Positions 9,463-17,935 of a stretch of 38,046 nt of DNA are shown piece after piece. The first letter of the stretch is position 1; each line of letters starts with the position of its first letter. Source of the stretch: Nostoc sp. NOS(2021). Its GTDB lineage: Bacteria > Cyanobacteriota > Cyanobacteriia > Cyanobacteriales > Nostocaceae. The stretch lies in assembly GCF_017115025.1 (NCBI RefSeq), contig NZ_JABXKM010000268.1, forward strand, positions 1 to 38,046. Reading direction: 5' to 3'. The notes under the pieces were generated by a model that saw only the letters and a list, made by a program, of their open reading frames with translations, was not told the DNA's origin and ran no database searches. The position numbers were made by a program, and so were the translations under genes.

Positions 9463-10236
9463 ATGAAGTTATCTGTGCAAAAGATTCAAATTTTACTCGC
9501 CGTTAGTTTAACATTCCTTAGCTGTATAGATGTGCAGGCACAGCCTGCAAATCGCAAAGAACAATTAAACCAATCATTGATTTTCGCAGCACCGCCCCCA
9601 CCGCCAGACATCGGGGAACCAGGTAAGCGAACAGAAGCAGGGAGTCGTGGCTGTGGTCAGGATATAAATAAGCTCCAGACATCTTCTCAAAAGCGGCTCA
9701 CAGCTTTAGTACCTGTTTATTCAAAATCAGAATTGGTATTTGGCACAACGATCGCAAAGCATCCTAGTTTCTTATTCTATGTTCCTTATGCATCAGACTT
9801 TGCATCTGGAGAGTTTGTGCTAGAAGATGAAGCACAAAATCAGACTATTTACAAAACTTCTTTAACGGGGACACCAGGAGTAGTAAACCTTCGCTTGCCA
9901 TCAAAAGCAGCACCTTTAGAGATTGGCAAGCAATATCGATGGTATTTTAACATCTACTGTCAGAAGGATAACCAAATTATTGCTAATGTTGAAGGCTATG
10001 TAAAACGAGAGCAACTAAACCCTGCTTTGAAAACTCAACTGGAAAAAGCAACACCACTCCAGCAAGTAAACCTTTATGCGGCTAATGGTATTTGGTATGA
10101 AGCGCTGAGTGCTGCTAGTGAATTGCGTCGCACCAATTCGCAAGATACATCTTGGACGGCGTTGTTGAAAGCTGTTGGTTTGAATGATTTTGCAACTGAA
10201 CCAAAGGTGGAGTGCTGCAATTTAGAGAGTGAGTAG
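9463..10236 (+). CDS. Exported DUF928 family protein
   Basis: A 257-residue protein of the DUF928 family, which is found mainly in cyanobacteria next to CHAT/CHASE2 genes. Residues 1-26 form a signal peptide (hydrophobic ILLAVSLTFLSCIDVQAQ). A proline-rich linker (AAPPPPPDIGEPGKR) precedes a predicted beta-rich domain (about 75-190) containing LTALVPVYSKSELVFGTT and GKQYRWYFNIYC. The C-terminus (about 190-240) is helical. It is probably periplasmic, where it could meet the CHASE2 domain encoded 27 bp upstream. A sensor-ligand relationship is inference from operon order. The stop codon lies just before the 21-bp repeat array. Confidence 0.87.
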   Translation: MKLSVQKIQILLAVSLTFLSCIDVQAQPANRKEQLNQSLIFAAPPPPPDIGEPGKRTEAGSRGCGQDINKLQTSSQKRLTALVPVYSKSELVFGTTIAKHPSFLFYVPYASDFASGEFVLEDEAQNQTIYKTSLTGTPGVVNLRLPSKAAPLEIGKQYRWYFNIYCQKDNQIIANVEGYVKREQLNPALKTQLEKATPLQQVNLYAANGIWYEALSAASELRRTNSQDTSWTALLKAVGLNDFATEPKVECCNLESE

Positions 10237-10294
10237 TGAAGGACGATGCAGGGGAGCAGGGGGAGAGAGACAAGGTAAGCTCATTTATGCAGGT

Positions 10295-10462
10295 CGATGC
10301 GATCGCATTGTCAGTCGATACAATCGCATTGTTAGCCGATACAATGGCATTGTTAGCCGATACAATCGCATTGTTAGCCGATACAATCGCATTGTCAGTC
10401 GAAACAATCGCATTGTCAGCCGATGCAATGGCATTGTAAGTTGATGCGATCGCATCTGCGTA
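10295..10462. repeat. 21-bp tandem repeat array derived from HIP1
   Basis: Eight contiguous 21-bp units of the form CGATACAATCGCATTGTTAGC. The first (10295-10315) and last (10442-10462) units contain a complete HIP1 octamer GCGATCGC; the six inner units carry degenerate forms (ACAATCGC or ACAATGGC). The period is a multiple of three, so several frames on both strands stay open and would encode seven-residue repeats. No ribosome site or conserved product supports translation. The array sits between the ends of the DUF928 and CHAT-TPR genes. Confidence 0.92.
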
Positions 10463-10505
10463 AGTAAATGGACAAAAAGTTAACTCCAACTCCTAGCCTG
10501 AATCC

Positions 10506-10522
10506 CACCGCTTGAAGTGGTG
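10506..10522. terminator. Possible hairpin between convergent genes
   Basis: CACCGC and GTGGTG pair (with one G-T pair) around the loop TTGAA. It ends six bases before the stop codon of the minus-strand CHAT gene. There is no T-tract, so a terminator role for the two converging operons is only possible. Confidence 0.3.
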
Positions 10523-10527
10523 ATGGC

Positions 10528-13140
10528 TCAAAGCCAATTGCCTAAAAGAACATAGGGGGCCCAAAACCTGGGACGTTTGTATTTGGGATTTTGCAAAAGA
10601 GCTAGCTGGGCGTGACGGAGTACTTCAGCTTTAGTCAGGTTTTTGTTGGCTAACTCTTGGTAAAATTGACTCATCAATACAGCAGTAGACTCATCATCCA
10701 AGTTCCACAAAGAAGCGATCGTACTGCGTGCTCCTGCCTGAAAAGCGACACCAGCAATTCCTAGTGCAGCTTGTTCGTCCCCGGTAGCTGTTTGACAAGC
10801 ACTAAGAATGAGCAATTCAATCGCTTCGGGTCTGTTTTGCTCTAGTGTTCGCACTAACTCATTTAACTTTTTGACATAAATACGCTCATCCCAAGCAACA
10901 ATAAATGTTTCCTCAGCCTTGGAGCTAAACTGACCGTGAGTTGCAAGATGAACAATAGGGAAAGATAGAGAATTAATCCGATTTTGCAAAGTTTTGCTGG
11001 TAAATTTTTGATTCAGAAGGATGCTGCTAGGGACTTGAGAGCCGATTTCTTCTAACTCCAGTTTGACGTTGGGTAGTGCAGAAAATCCAGAACTTGCTTC
11101 AGTCAATCCTGCGACTATTGCCTTTAATTGCTTCTCGAATGGTTTAGGTTCAATCAGTTGCAGACTGGGGGTGAGTGCAATGTTATACTTCTCAACTAGA
11201 TATTGTTTGCCATCGTAGAGAGCTGCCATCGGAATATTTCGCAACCAACCATCCAGCACAAAGACCAAAGTAGGAGTCTTAGTTTCAACTAAGGCAGCTT
11301 CAGCAGGTTGAATCAGCCATTTGTAAACCTTCTGGGATAAAGATTGAACTTGTCGGAGCGTGTGTGGTTTGGGTAGATTTTCCTGTAGTTGCGCTAAAGT
11401 AGTTTCCACTTCTTTTTCAACTACAGGGGTAGTGTAGTGCAACCAACGCTGTTGAGGCAACTGGATGATCACCTCTAATCGGTCTGGCAAAATAAATGGA
11501 TAAATAATTGCTGCCGTTGGATCTTTTTTTGGATTACGGATTTGAGCATTCAAACAGTTGTTGCGAAAGAAATTTTCTAGTTCTGCTATTTGGAGTAATT
11601 CGATTGTATTGCTGGCTTTTGCGAGATTTTCTGAGCTAAGTTGCGAGTTACCCTGAGATTGCAAAAGTAAATCAACCAACTGTCGATAAACTGGTTCAAC
11701 TTCCTCTCGAAAGGAAAATTTCACCGCAGAATTGACAGCAACTAAATCACTACGGAGGGCTTGGAGGTTATTAACTGCTTCTGTGTAAGCTGCTACTGCT
11801 GCTTTTATATCTCCCTTAGCTTTAAGCAAACGTCCTAGTTGCCATTGCCATTGATAGCCAATGTCTTTAGCATCGATATCTTGAGCGATGAGTAAGGCTT
11901 GTTGGGTGAGGTTTTGGGCATCAGACCACTGTTGAGTTTGTTCGTAAACTTGGCCTAAAACACCAATAGCATAGGATTCTGTGCGTCTATCTTGCAAACT
12001 TTTTGCTTGCTCAATAGCAGTTGCTAGTAATTGGGCAATGTCTAACCATGAGTCCGTGTCTGCGGCGGTTTTTTTTCGGAATTGCATTAGACTTTGGGCA
12101 AAGTTAATCTGGGCAGAAATTGCTGTCCGACTAACGGGTAAGTCGTGAAGCTGAGTTTTAATTTGAGAGGACAATGTTTGGAAAGCTGACAATTGCTCAG
12201 TTTTCAGCAGTAGTCTTAGTTGATTAGCTTGAGCTTGGATGCGTGTAGTGGGTGAGGTTGCAGTTTTGATAGTTTGTTGATAATATTTTATAGCTGTTTG
12301 CGTGTCTTGCTGAACACGGGCTGTATTACCCAGACTGAGGAGAATATCAGCGATCGCTTCTTGATCTGGCAACGATGAAGCTAATTCTAAACTTTGCTGC
12401 AATATCTGCCGAGATGTTTCTAAATCACCAGTGACTTGCACGACATTACCGAGACTATGCAAAGCTGCGACTTTAACAGGTGAGTTGGGTTGACTTTGGA
12501 GAATCTGGGTACTTTCTCTTAACGTCTTCTCGGCTTGACGATAAAACCCTAAAGCTTGCAAAGCTTGCGCTTGGTTAATGCGATTTTGAATAACCGCCCT
12601 TTCATCGCCTATTTTGGCATAAATGTCAACAGAGAGCCGCCAAGTATCCAGGGCATCTTCAGCTTTGTTTTGAGCCAATTGCAAGCGACCTTTGATATCT
12701 AAGACTTGGGCTAGAATTTGTGTTAGCGCAGATCCTCGTTCAGAGGTTCGCTCTTTGGTGTCTATATTTTGAGTAGTTTGTAATAGATTAAGACTTTGAG
12801 CGATCGCAGTTTCTGCCTCTGACCACCGTCCCAATTGCTGATAAGCTAATGATAAATTACCCAGTGCGATCGCAAGCCTTTGTCCATCCCCATTGCCTTG
12901 TAATGCAGAGATAGCCTGTTGCCAAGAAGTAGCAGCTTCAGCAAACCGTTCAGCTTCATACAATTTACTGCCCTGTTCCAGCAAACTCTGGGCGTAGGGC
13001 AACTTTTGAATAATGGAGTTTTCCGCAGTTACGTGTGCGAAAGTAGGGGGCAATAAAAGAGCGCCTAAGAACATAGCCAAAAGCAGCAGTACACTTAAAA
13101 AGCGTTTGATTTTCCGTAATCTAGATTTTTTTCTTGCCAT
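10528..13140 (-). CDS. Exported TPR-CHAT caspase-like protein
   Basis: An 870-residue protein with an N-terminal signal or anchor: basic residues, then FLSVLLLLAMFLGALLLPP, with likely cleavage near residue 35. TPR repeats extend over about residues 50-470 (for example AIALGNLSLAYQQLGRWSEA). The C-terminal CHAT domain (about 590-870) has the catalytic pair His735 in HLATHGQF and Cys782 in LSACQTA, then GVAFQAGARSTIASLW and the typical ending FWAPYVLLGNW. CHAT domains are separase/caspase-type cysteine peptidases or derivatives. Its export signal makes this a probable periplasmic or surface peptidase. It starts 54 bp after the TpsA-like gene on the same strand, and that protein may be its substrate or partner (inference). 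Confidence 0.9.
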   Translation of the reverse strand: MARKKSRLRKIKRFLSVLLLLAMFLGALLLPPTFAHVTAENSIIQKLPYAQSLLEQGSKLYEAERFAEAATSWQQAISALQGNGDGQRLAIALGNLSLAYQQLGRWSEAETAIAQSLNLLQTTQNIDTKERTSERGSALTQILAQVLDIKGRLQLAQNKAEDALDTWRLSVDIYAKIGDERAVIQNRINQAQALQALGFYRQAEKTLRESTQILQSQPNSPVKVAALHSLGNVVQVTGDLETSRQILQQSLELASSLPDQEAIADILLSLGNTARVQQDTQTAIKYYQQTIKTATSPTTRIQAQANQLRLLLKTEQLSAFQTLSSQIKTQLHDLPVSRTAISAQINFAQSLMQFRKKTAADTDSWLDIAQLLATAIEQAKSLQDRRTESYAIGVLGQVYEQTQQWSDAQNLTQQALLIAQDIDAKDIGYQWQWQLGRLLKAKGDIKAAVAAYTEAVNNLQALRSDLVAVNSAVKFSFREEVEPVYRQLVDLLLQSQGNSQLSSENLAKASNTIELLQIAELENFFRNNCLNAQIRNPKKDPTAAIIYPFILPDRLEVIIQLPQQRWLHYTTPVVEKEVETTLAQLQENLPKPHTLRQVQSLSQKVYKWLIQPAEAALVETKTPTLVFVLDGWLRNIPMAALYDGKQYLVEKYNIALTPSLQLIEPKPFEKQLKAIVAGLTEASSGFSALPNVKLELEEIGSQVPSSILLNQKFTSKTLQNRINSLSFPIVHLATHGQFSSKAEETFIVAWDERIYVKKLNELVRTLEQNRPEAIELLILSACQTATGDEQAALGIAGVAFQAGARSTIASLWNLDDESTAVLMSQFYQELANKNLTKAEVLRHAQLALLQNPKYKRPRFWAPYVLLGNWL

Positions 13141-13194
13141 GTTTTTGCCACCACTTGCACCGCGTTTTTACTAAAAATAGACAGTGTAAGTTGC

Positions 13195-16100
13195 TCAACC
13201 TCCCTGGCGTTGATTAAACACACGGCAATCGGCTGGACTCTGCCACGAAGAAGGAGGCGTGACGCTGGGTGCAGAGCTAGTGAGGATTACATCGCCATTA
13301 GCAGCAGTTACCCAACCAGTAGCTTCTACTATGCGAGTTTGTGTTGGGTTAATGGGATTTGTGGAAACTGCTGGAGTAGAGGGTTTACCTACTTTTGGGT
13401 TGAGAGTTACCAAATCTACCTGCACTGCGTCAGCGCTGAGGGCTTCACCTGGGTTAGGTGGTAAGCCACCGCGCCCAGTGATTGTAAAACTGCTCTTAGC
13501 TACAGCGCTACCTGCGGTACAGGTCTGTGCTACTTGGGTATTAACTGGTACGGTTGGCAAGTTGATTAAGCCACTGTTGGGGTCAACATCTGGCGTGTTA
13601 AGTTCTACGGTGCCATTTACGCCAAACTCAGAACTAGCGGTGATATCCGAAAGAGAAGTTGGATTAGAGCGGGGTTGAATGCCATAGATACCAAAGGCTT
13701 GAATATCTACTCTCCCACCGTTGCCTGTGTAAGCATTAGCAGTGATGTCGCTATTTTCGCTTGGGACGGCAACAATGAAACCCGACGGGGCATTGATGGT
13801 GATGTTGCCACCATTACCACCAGCTTCTGCTGTGCCTGCGGTCGTGGAAATTTGAGCGCCACGACGCAATAGCAATAAATCAGTTTGTAAGTTGATGTCG
13901 CCACCGTTACCCGATGCAGATTGGGCGTTGAGTGTGCCACCGTTATCTAAGGTAACTCTAGGTGAGGTGACAATAATATCCCCAGCAGTACCCGTCGGAC
14001 TTTGGGAGTTAACGAACAAGCCACTAGTAAAGTTAGCACTCTTGCCAGAAATGGTAAGAAAATCAGCAGCATTAACTTTAATTGCACCTGCATTGCCTTG
14101 TCCAAGGGTTGAGGCATTAAGTAGAGCGCCATCTTGTAATGAGAAAGAACCGGAATCAATAGTAATGTTACCCCCATTGCCAACTGTCTCTTCTTCTACC
14201 CGACTGGAAATACCACTAACAAAACCATTTTTCTCCCCAGCAATGTGAACTTCCCCAGAGACTTTCACATTGACATTCCCCGCATTCCCCCGTCCTGCTG
14301 GCTGGTTCCCAGATGCCCAACTAGTGGCAGTTAGCAGTTGAGCGCCATCAGTTAGCGAGAAAGAAGCAGCATTAATGTCAATATTGCCACCCTTACCCAC
14401 AGCCCCTGCATCCACCGTGCTGAAGATGGCAGCAGTACCAGCAAGGGAAACAGCATTTTTGGCACGCACTGTCACATTCCCTGCATTCCCTTGTCCAGCA
14501 GTTTCAGCAGAAAGAAAAGCGCGATCGCGTAATGAGAATGAGCCAGAATCGATAGTAATATTACCCCCATTGCCAACTGTCCCCGTTTCCACCCTGCTGA
14601 CAATCGCACTCGCAAAACCATTTTTCTCCCCAGCAATATCAACAATGCCTGTAACTTTCACATTGACATTCCCCGCATCCCCCCGTCCTGCCGGCTGGGT
14701 ATCAGATGCTCTAGCAGTAATGGTTTGCAGGTTAGCGCTATCAATTAGTGATAGGGTTGCAGCATTGATGTCGATATTGCCACCCTTACCTACACCTCCC
14801 GAACCCACCATGCTGAAGATGTTAGCATCTGCAAGGGAAATAGCATTTTTGGCACGCACTGTCACATTCCCCGCATTTCCTTGTCCCAATGTTGAGGCAT
14901 TAAGTAGAGCGCCATCTCGTAACGAGAAGGAACCAGAATCGATAGTAATGTTACCCCCATTGCCAACTGCCCCGGTTTGCACCAAGCTGTTAATCCCACT
15001 AAAAAAACGGTTTTTCCTCCCAGCAATATCAACAATGCCTGTAACTTTCACATTGACATTCCCCGCATCCCCCCGTCCTGCCGGCTGGGTATCAGATGCT
15101 CTACGAGTAGCGGTTGCCAGTTGAGCGCCATCTTTTAGCGATAAGGAGGTAGCATTGATGTCGATATTGCCACCTTTACCTACACTCCCTGCTTCTACTG
15201 TGCTGAAGATGTAAGCATTACCAGCAAGGTCAACAGCATTTTTGGCACGCACTGTTACATTCCCCGCATTTCCTTGTCCCAATGTTGAGGCAGCAATTTG
15301 AGCGCCATTTTGTAATGAGAAAGAACCAGAATCGATAGTAATATTGCCCCCATCACCTTTTGACTCCAAGCGCACAAGATTACCAACTGTGCTTTTACCA
15401 GCAACTTTGATTTTCCCGGTAGCATTCAGCGTAATATCTCCTGCAATAGTTTCAGGTGTGCCCAATCCTTGCCCAATACCAGCAGTTAGGACACTTCCTC
15501 CTAAAATCTCTAGATTTCTGGCATTGACTGCAATATTACCGCCACCAGTCCCTTCTACGTGTATCGCAGCTTGATTGGTAAGAGATACAGAAGTTCGCGC
15601 TACATTTTCAGAAAACATCAAGCTGAGATTATCGCCATCTACACCCAGCGCAACAGTACCAGGTTCGCTCAATCCTCCTAACTCAACTCGTCCACCATTA
15701 GCATTTAATCGTCCCCCATCCATACTGACATTACCACCCACCAGCAGTAAGCTCTTACCATCTGGTACTCGTAAACCAAATGCATCAAAACCTGCTGGAT
15801 CTTTTCCTGCAAATGCAATTGAGTTATTTTGAATCGCTGCGTTTTGATTAATCTGATTAAACAGCAATGCTGAAGGATTAATAGTCAATAACGGTGAAGG
15901 GACATTTTGATCAGTAGCGCTAAAAAATCCGATATTTCCAAATTGCAGCGCGTTCGCTGTACTCGCCACAAAGGAACCACCAACATTTAAGCTGGCATTT
16001 GCACCAAAAATAATCCCATTAGGATTAATTAGAAACAGGTTAGCTGTACCATTAGCGCGAATTAATCCATCAATATTAGAAGCTGACCCACCCGTTACCC

Positions 16101-16416
16101 GACTGATGATATTTTGAATATCCGTAGCATTATTAAAGAAAGCAGTGCCGCCAGTTGGAACGGAAAACTTCTGAAAACTATGGAACAAGTTGCTTCCAGC
16201 TTGGGTTCCCCCTTCAATGGTTCTGATGTTGTCTTGTGTTGTAACACGAGAATTATTGGGTAGAGTGCTATCAGGTATGATCTGGGCAAAAGCGCAATTA
16301 GAAGAGAAGGCGAATGTCTGCAATATAGCTTCGCCGATCGCACTACCCATCACCAACCAACTTCCCAGTGCTAATTTCCAGCGCCAATGCTGCCTACTTC
16401 GCTTTTTTCTAGACAT
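13195..16416 (-). CDS. Filamentous-hemagglutinin-like TpsA exoprotein
   Basis: A 1073-residue exoprotein of two-partner secretion. Residues 1-44 are an extended signal peptide ending in CAFAQ. The TPS domain (about 45-290) shows SRVTGGSASNIDGLIRANGT, then ANLFLINPNGIIFGANASLN. The central region (about 350-790) is built of 131-residue beta-helix repeats. The C-terminus has CTAGSAVAKSSFTITGRGGL and PPNPGEALSADAVQVDL, a conserved ending in cyanobacterial members. A TpsB/Omp85-type outer-membrane pore is normally needed and is not in the window. It precedes the CHAT-TPR gene by 54 bp and follows the HlyD gene by about 130 bp on the same strand. The likely role is a large surface or secreted fibre; its ligand is unknown. 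Confidence 0.92.
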   Translation of the reverse strand: MSRKKRSRQHWRWKLALGSWLVMGSAIGEAILQTFAFSSNCAFAQIIPDSTLPNNSRVTTQDNIRTIEGGTQAGSNLFHSFQKFSVPTGGTAFFNNATDIQNIISRVTGGSASNIDGLIRANGTANLFLINPNGIIFGANASLNVGGSFVASTANALQFGNIGFFSATDQNVPSPLLTINPSALLFNQINQNAAIQNNSIAFAGKDPAGFDAFGLRVPDGKSLLLVGGNVSMDGGRLNANGGRVELGGLSEPGTVALGVDGDNLSLMFSENVARTSVSLTNQAAIHVEGTGGGNIAVNARNLEILGGSVLTAGIGQGLGTPETIAGDITLNATGKIKVAGKSTVGNLVRLESKGDGGNITIDSGSFSLQNGAQIAASTLGQGNAGNVTVRAKNAVDLAGNAYIFSTVEAGSVGKGGNIDINATSLSLKDGAQLATATRRASDTQPAGRGDAGNVNVKVTGIVDIAGRKNRFFSGINSLVQTGAVGNGGNITIDSGSFSLRDGALLNASTLGQGNAGNVTVRAKNAISLADANIFSMVGSGGVGKGGNIDINAATLSLIDSANLQTITARASDTQPAGRGDAGNVNVKVTGIVDIAGEKNGFASAIVSRVETGTVGNGGNITIDSGSFSLRDRAFLSAETAGQGNAGNVTVRAKNAVSLAGTAAIFSTVDAGAVGKGGNIDINAASFSLTDGAQLLTATSWASGNQPAGRGNAGNVNVKVSGEVHIAGEKNGFVSGISSRVEEETVGNGGNITIDSGSFSLQDGALLNASTLGQGNAGAIKVNAADFLTISGKSANFTSGLFVNSQSPTGTAGDIIVTSPRVTLDNGGTLNAQSASGNGGDINLQTDLLLLRRGAQISTTAGTAEAGGNGGNITINAPSGFIVAVPSENSDITANAYTGNGGRVDIQAFGIYGIQPRSNPTSLSDITASSEFGVNGTVELNTPDVDPNSGLINLPTVPVNTQVAQTCTAGSAVAKSSFTITGRGGLPPNPGEALSADAVQVDLVTLNPKVGKPSTPAVSTNPINPTQTRIVEATGWVTAANGDVILTSSAPSVTPPSSWQSPADCRVFNQRQGG
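14090..15357 (-). repeat. Internal 393-bp repeats within the TpsA-like gene
   Basis: Three complete units (15357-14965, 14964-14575, 14574-14182) and a partial fourth (14181 to about 14090) encode near-identical segments of 131, 130 and 131 residues. Each begins with GGNITIDSGSFSL and contains GQGNAGNVTVRAKNA, then GKGGNIDINA and PAGRG(D/N)AGNVNVKV. DNA identity remains high between units, which suggests recent duplication or gene conversion. Confidence 0.9.
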
Positions 16417-16517
16417 TGCACCCCTTAAATAACCAGCAAGTTAACTACAACCCCCTATAAGGATAGATAGAAAACCCACGGTAGGATTGCTAGAAATAAT
16501 TACGAATAGTTACAATG

Positions 16518-16547
16518 CGATGCCTGCGGCGGGCTACGCCAACGCGC
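16518..16547. repeat. Dispersed GC-rich repeat at the hlyD 3' end
   Basis: The block GATGCCTGCGGCGGGCTACG runs into CCAACGCG and reaches the stop codon of the HlyD-like gene. A shorter copy beginning GATGCCTGCGGCGG lies at about 28139. It belongs to the dispersed repeat family seen through the window. Confidence 0.65.
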
Positions 16548-17929
16548 TACAAGTCTGCAATCAACCTCGCCTTCCTCAGAAAGAATTGCATCACAGTCTC
16601 TTCTCTAGAAATAATATCAACTGTACCCTCCATTCCCAATTGAATAGCACACTGGTGTTTTTGCCTACCTAGAGAAAGGCTTTCTGGCTCAATTCTTACC
16701 TCATAAAACGCACCAACGGCTGCCATCTTTTGGTTGGCAGATGTTGTGTCGGTGACATTAGCAGCATTCCCTTGAGGTGCGATTGCATCGGGGGAAATCG
16801 TCTTAACCTTGCCTTTGAGAGTACCATAATCTGGATAAGGACAAGCAGAAACCCGCATTTGTACCTTTTGACCTTGTTTCAATTTATTTTTATCCTGAAG
16901 TGCTACTGCTGCCTTAATTTCCAAGGAAGCATCACTGGGAACAATTTGAGCAATTTCCTGTCCAGCAGGCACTGTTTGACCGGAGTTTCGCAGGTTTAAT
17001 TTAGAAATAATTCCGTCTGCTGTGGCAGTAATTCTAGTCTGACTGAGGTCGATATTTACCTGTTGGAGTTCACTCTTGTCGCTCTCTAGCTGTTTTTGGA
17101 TTTCAATTCGTTGCTGGATTAGAGCTTGGCGTTCTTTATCTAAAGTCGCAATGCTGGCTTTGCCGGTAGCTTTTTCTTGGGCAATGCGTTGAGAAGCGAT
17201 CGCTATTTGTGCATTACTTGGATTAAGAGCAGTTTGGACATTTTGCAATTTGGCTTTAGCTGCCTGAAGAGCTTGTTCTTGCTGGCGAACAGCTAGTTGT
17301 GCTTCCTCAAATTGATCTTGAGACAAGGCTCCGGCTTTAGCTACAGTCTCATAACGATTTCGCTTTGACTGGGCTGCTTTCAGACTAGCATCCGCAGCTT
17401 TGACATTGGCATCCGCTTCTTCGACATCAGTAGCGGTAGTGATAAGTTTATCTTGATAGTTCCGGTTGCGATCGCTTAATTCAGCTTCAGCACCAGCAAT
17501 AACCCGGTTGACGCGCTCATTTTCAGCTAAAACCTGGCTATTAATAGCATTAATCTGGGCATTAATTTGAAACAGTTGTAAACGACTTTGCCCAATGTTA
17601 CTTTGCAGTTGGCTCTTTTTGGTTTGTAGCTTCGAGTTGTCAATAGTGGCAATGACATCCCCTTTTTTGACAACTTGATTCTCTGCAACAAAAACCCGCG
17701 TCACCTGACCTTCCGTAGCAGCTTGAACCAGCCGTAATTCCCCAGCAGGGCGGACAACAGCCTGTCCTTTAACCGTCATTTTATATTTGGTAACAGAGGC
17801 AAGTGGAACGCCTAACCCCACAGCACAGACAAGAACTAGTCCACCCCAAGTAGTCCAACTACCAAGCGGCGGGAGAAACTCGTTGTCTTGAATTGGGGGC
17901 AAGTAGTCTGAGTTGGAATGGCTAATCAT
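16547..17929 (-). CDS. HlyD-type periplasmic adaptor
   Basis: A 460-residue membrane-fusion protein. A short cytosolic N-terminus rich in Pro precedes one transmembrane helix (about 26-46, WGGLVLVCAVGLGVPLASV). A biotinyl-lipoyl-like half (about 60-100, with VKKGDVIATIDNSKL) is followed by a long coiled-coil hairpin (about 100-300, rich in Gln, Ala, Lys and Glu). The second lipoyl half and a beta-barrel region follow (QTRITATADGIISKLNLRNS and onward). Such adaptors bridge an inner-membrane ABC exporter to an outer-membrane TolC-type channel. Its start lies 6 bp after the stop of the C39 ABC exporter, which marks the two as a functional pair. No TolC homologue is in the window. Confidence 0.92.
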   Translation of the reverse strand: MISHSNSDYLPPIQDNEFLPPLGSWTTWGGLVLVCAVGLGVPLASVTKYKMTVKGQAVVRPAGELRLVQAATEGQVTRVFVAENQVVKKGDVIATIDNSKLQTKKSQLQSNIGQSRLQLFQINAQINAINSQVLAENERVNRVIAGAEAELSDRNRNYQDKLITTATDVEEADANVKAADASLKAAQSKRNRYETVAKAGALSQDQFEEAQLAVRQQEQALQAAKAKLQNVQTALNPSNAQIAIASQRIAQEKATGKASIATLDKERQALIQQRIEIQKQLESDKSELQQVNIDLSQTRITATADGIISKLNLRNSGQTVPAGQEIAQIVPSDASLEIKAAVALQDKNKLKQGQKVQMRVSACPYPDYGTLKGKVKTISPDAIAPQGNAANVTDTTSANQKMAAVGAFYEVRIEPESLSLGRQKHQCAIQLGMEGTVDIISREETVMQFFLRKARLIADL

Positions 17930-17935
17930 GCTATT

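Noticed and set aside
10295-10462. CRISPR-like array
   Set aside because: Units are contiguous with no spacers between repeats, and no cas genes are nearby; it is a tandem minisatellite.
10115-10489. Minus-strand frame encoding NAIVSAN-type heptads, and two plus-strand frames over the same array
   Set aside because: They exist because the 21-bp repeat has a period divisible by three. There is no ribosome site, and the minus frame runs antisense into the DUF928 gene.
13259-16095. Many plus-strand frames opposite the TpsA-like gene
   Set aside because: They are antisense shadows caused by the repetitive, stop-poor codons of the beta-helix repeats.
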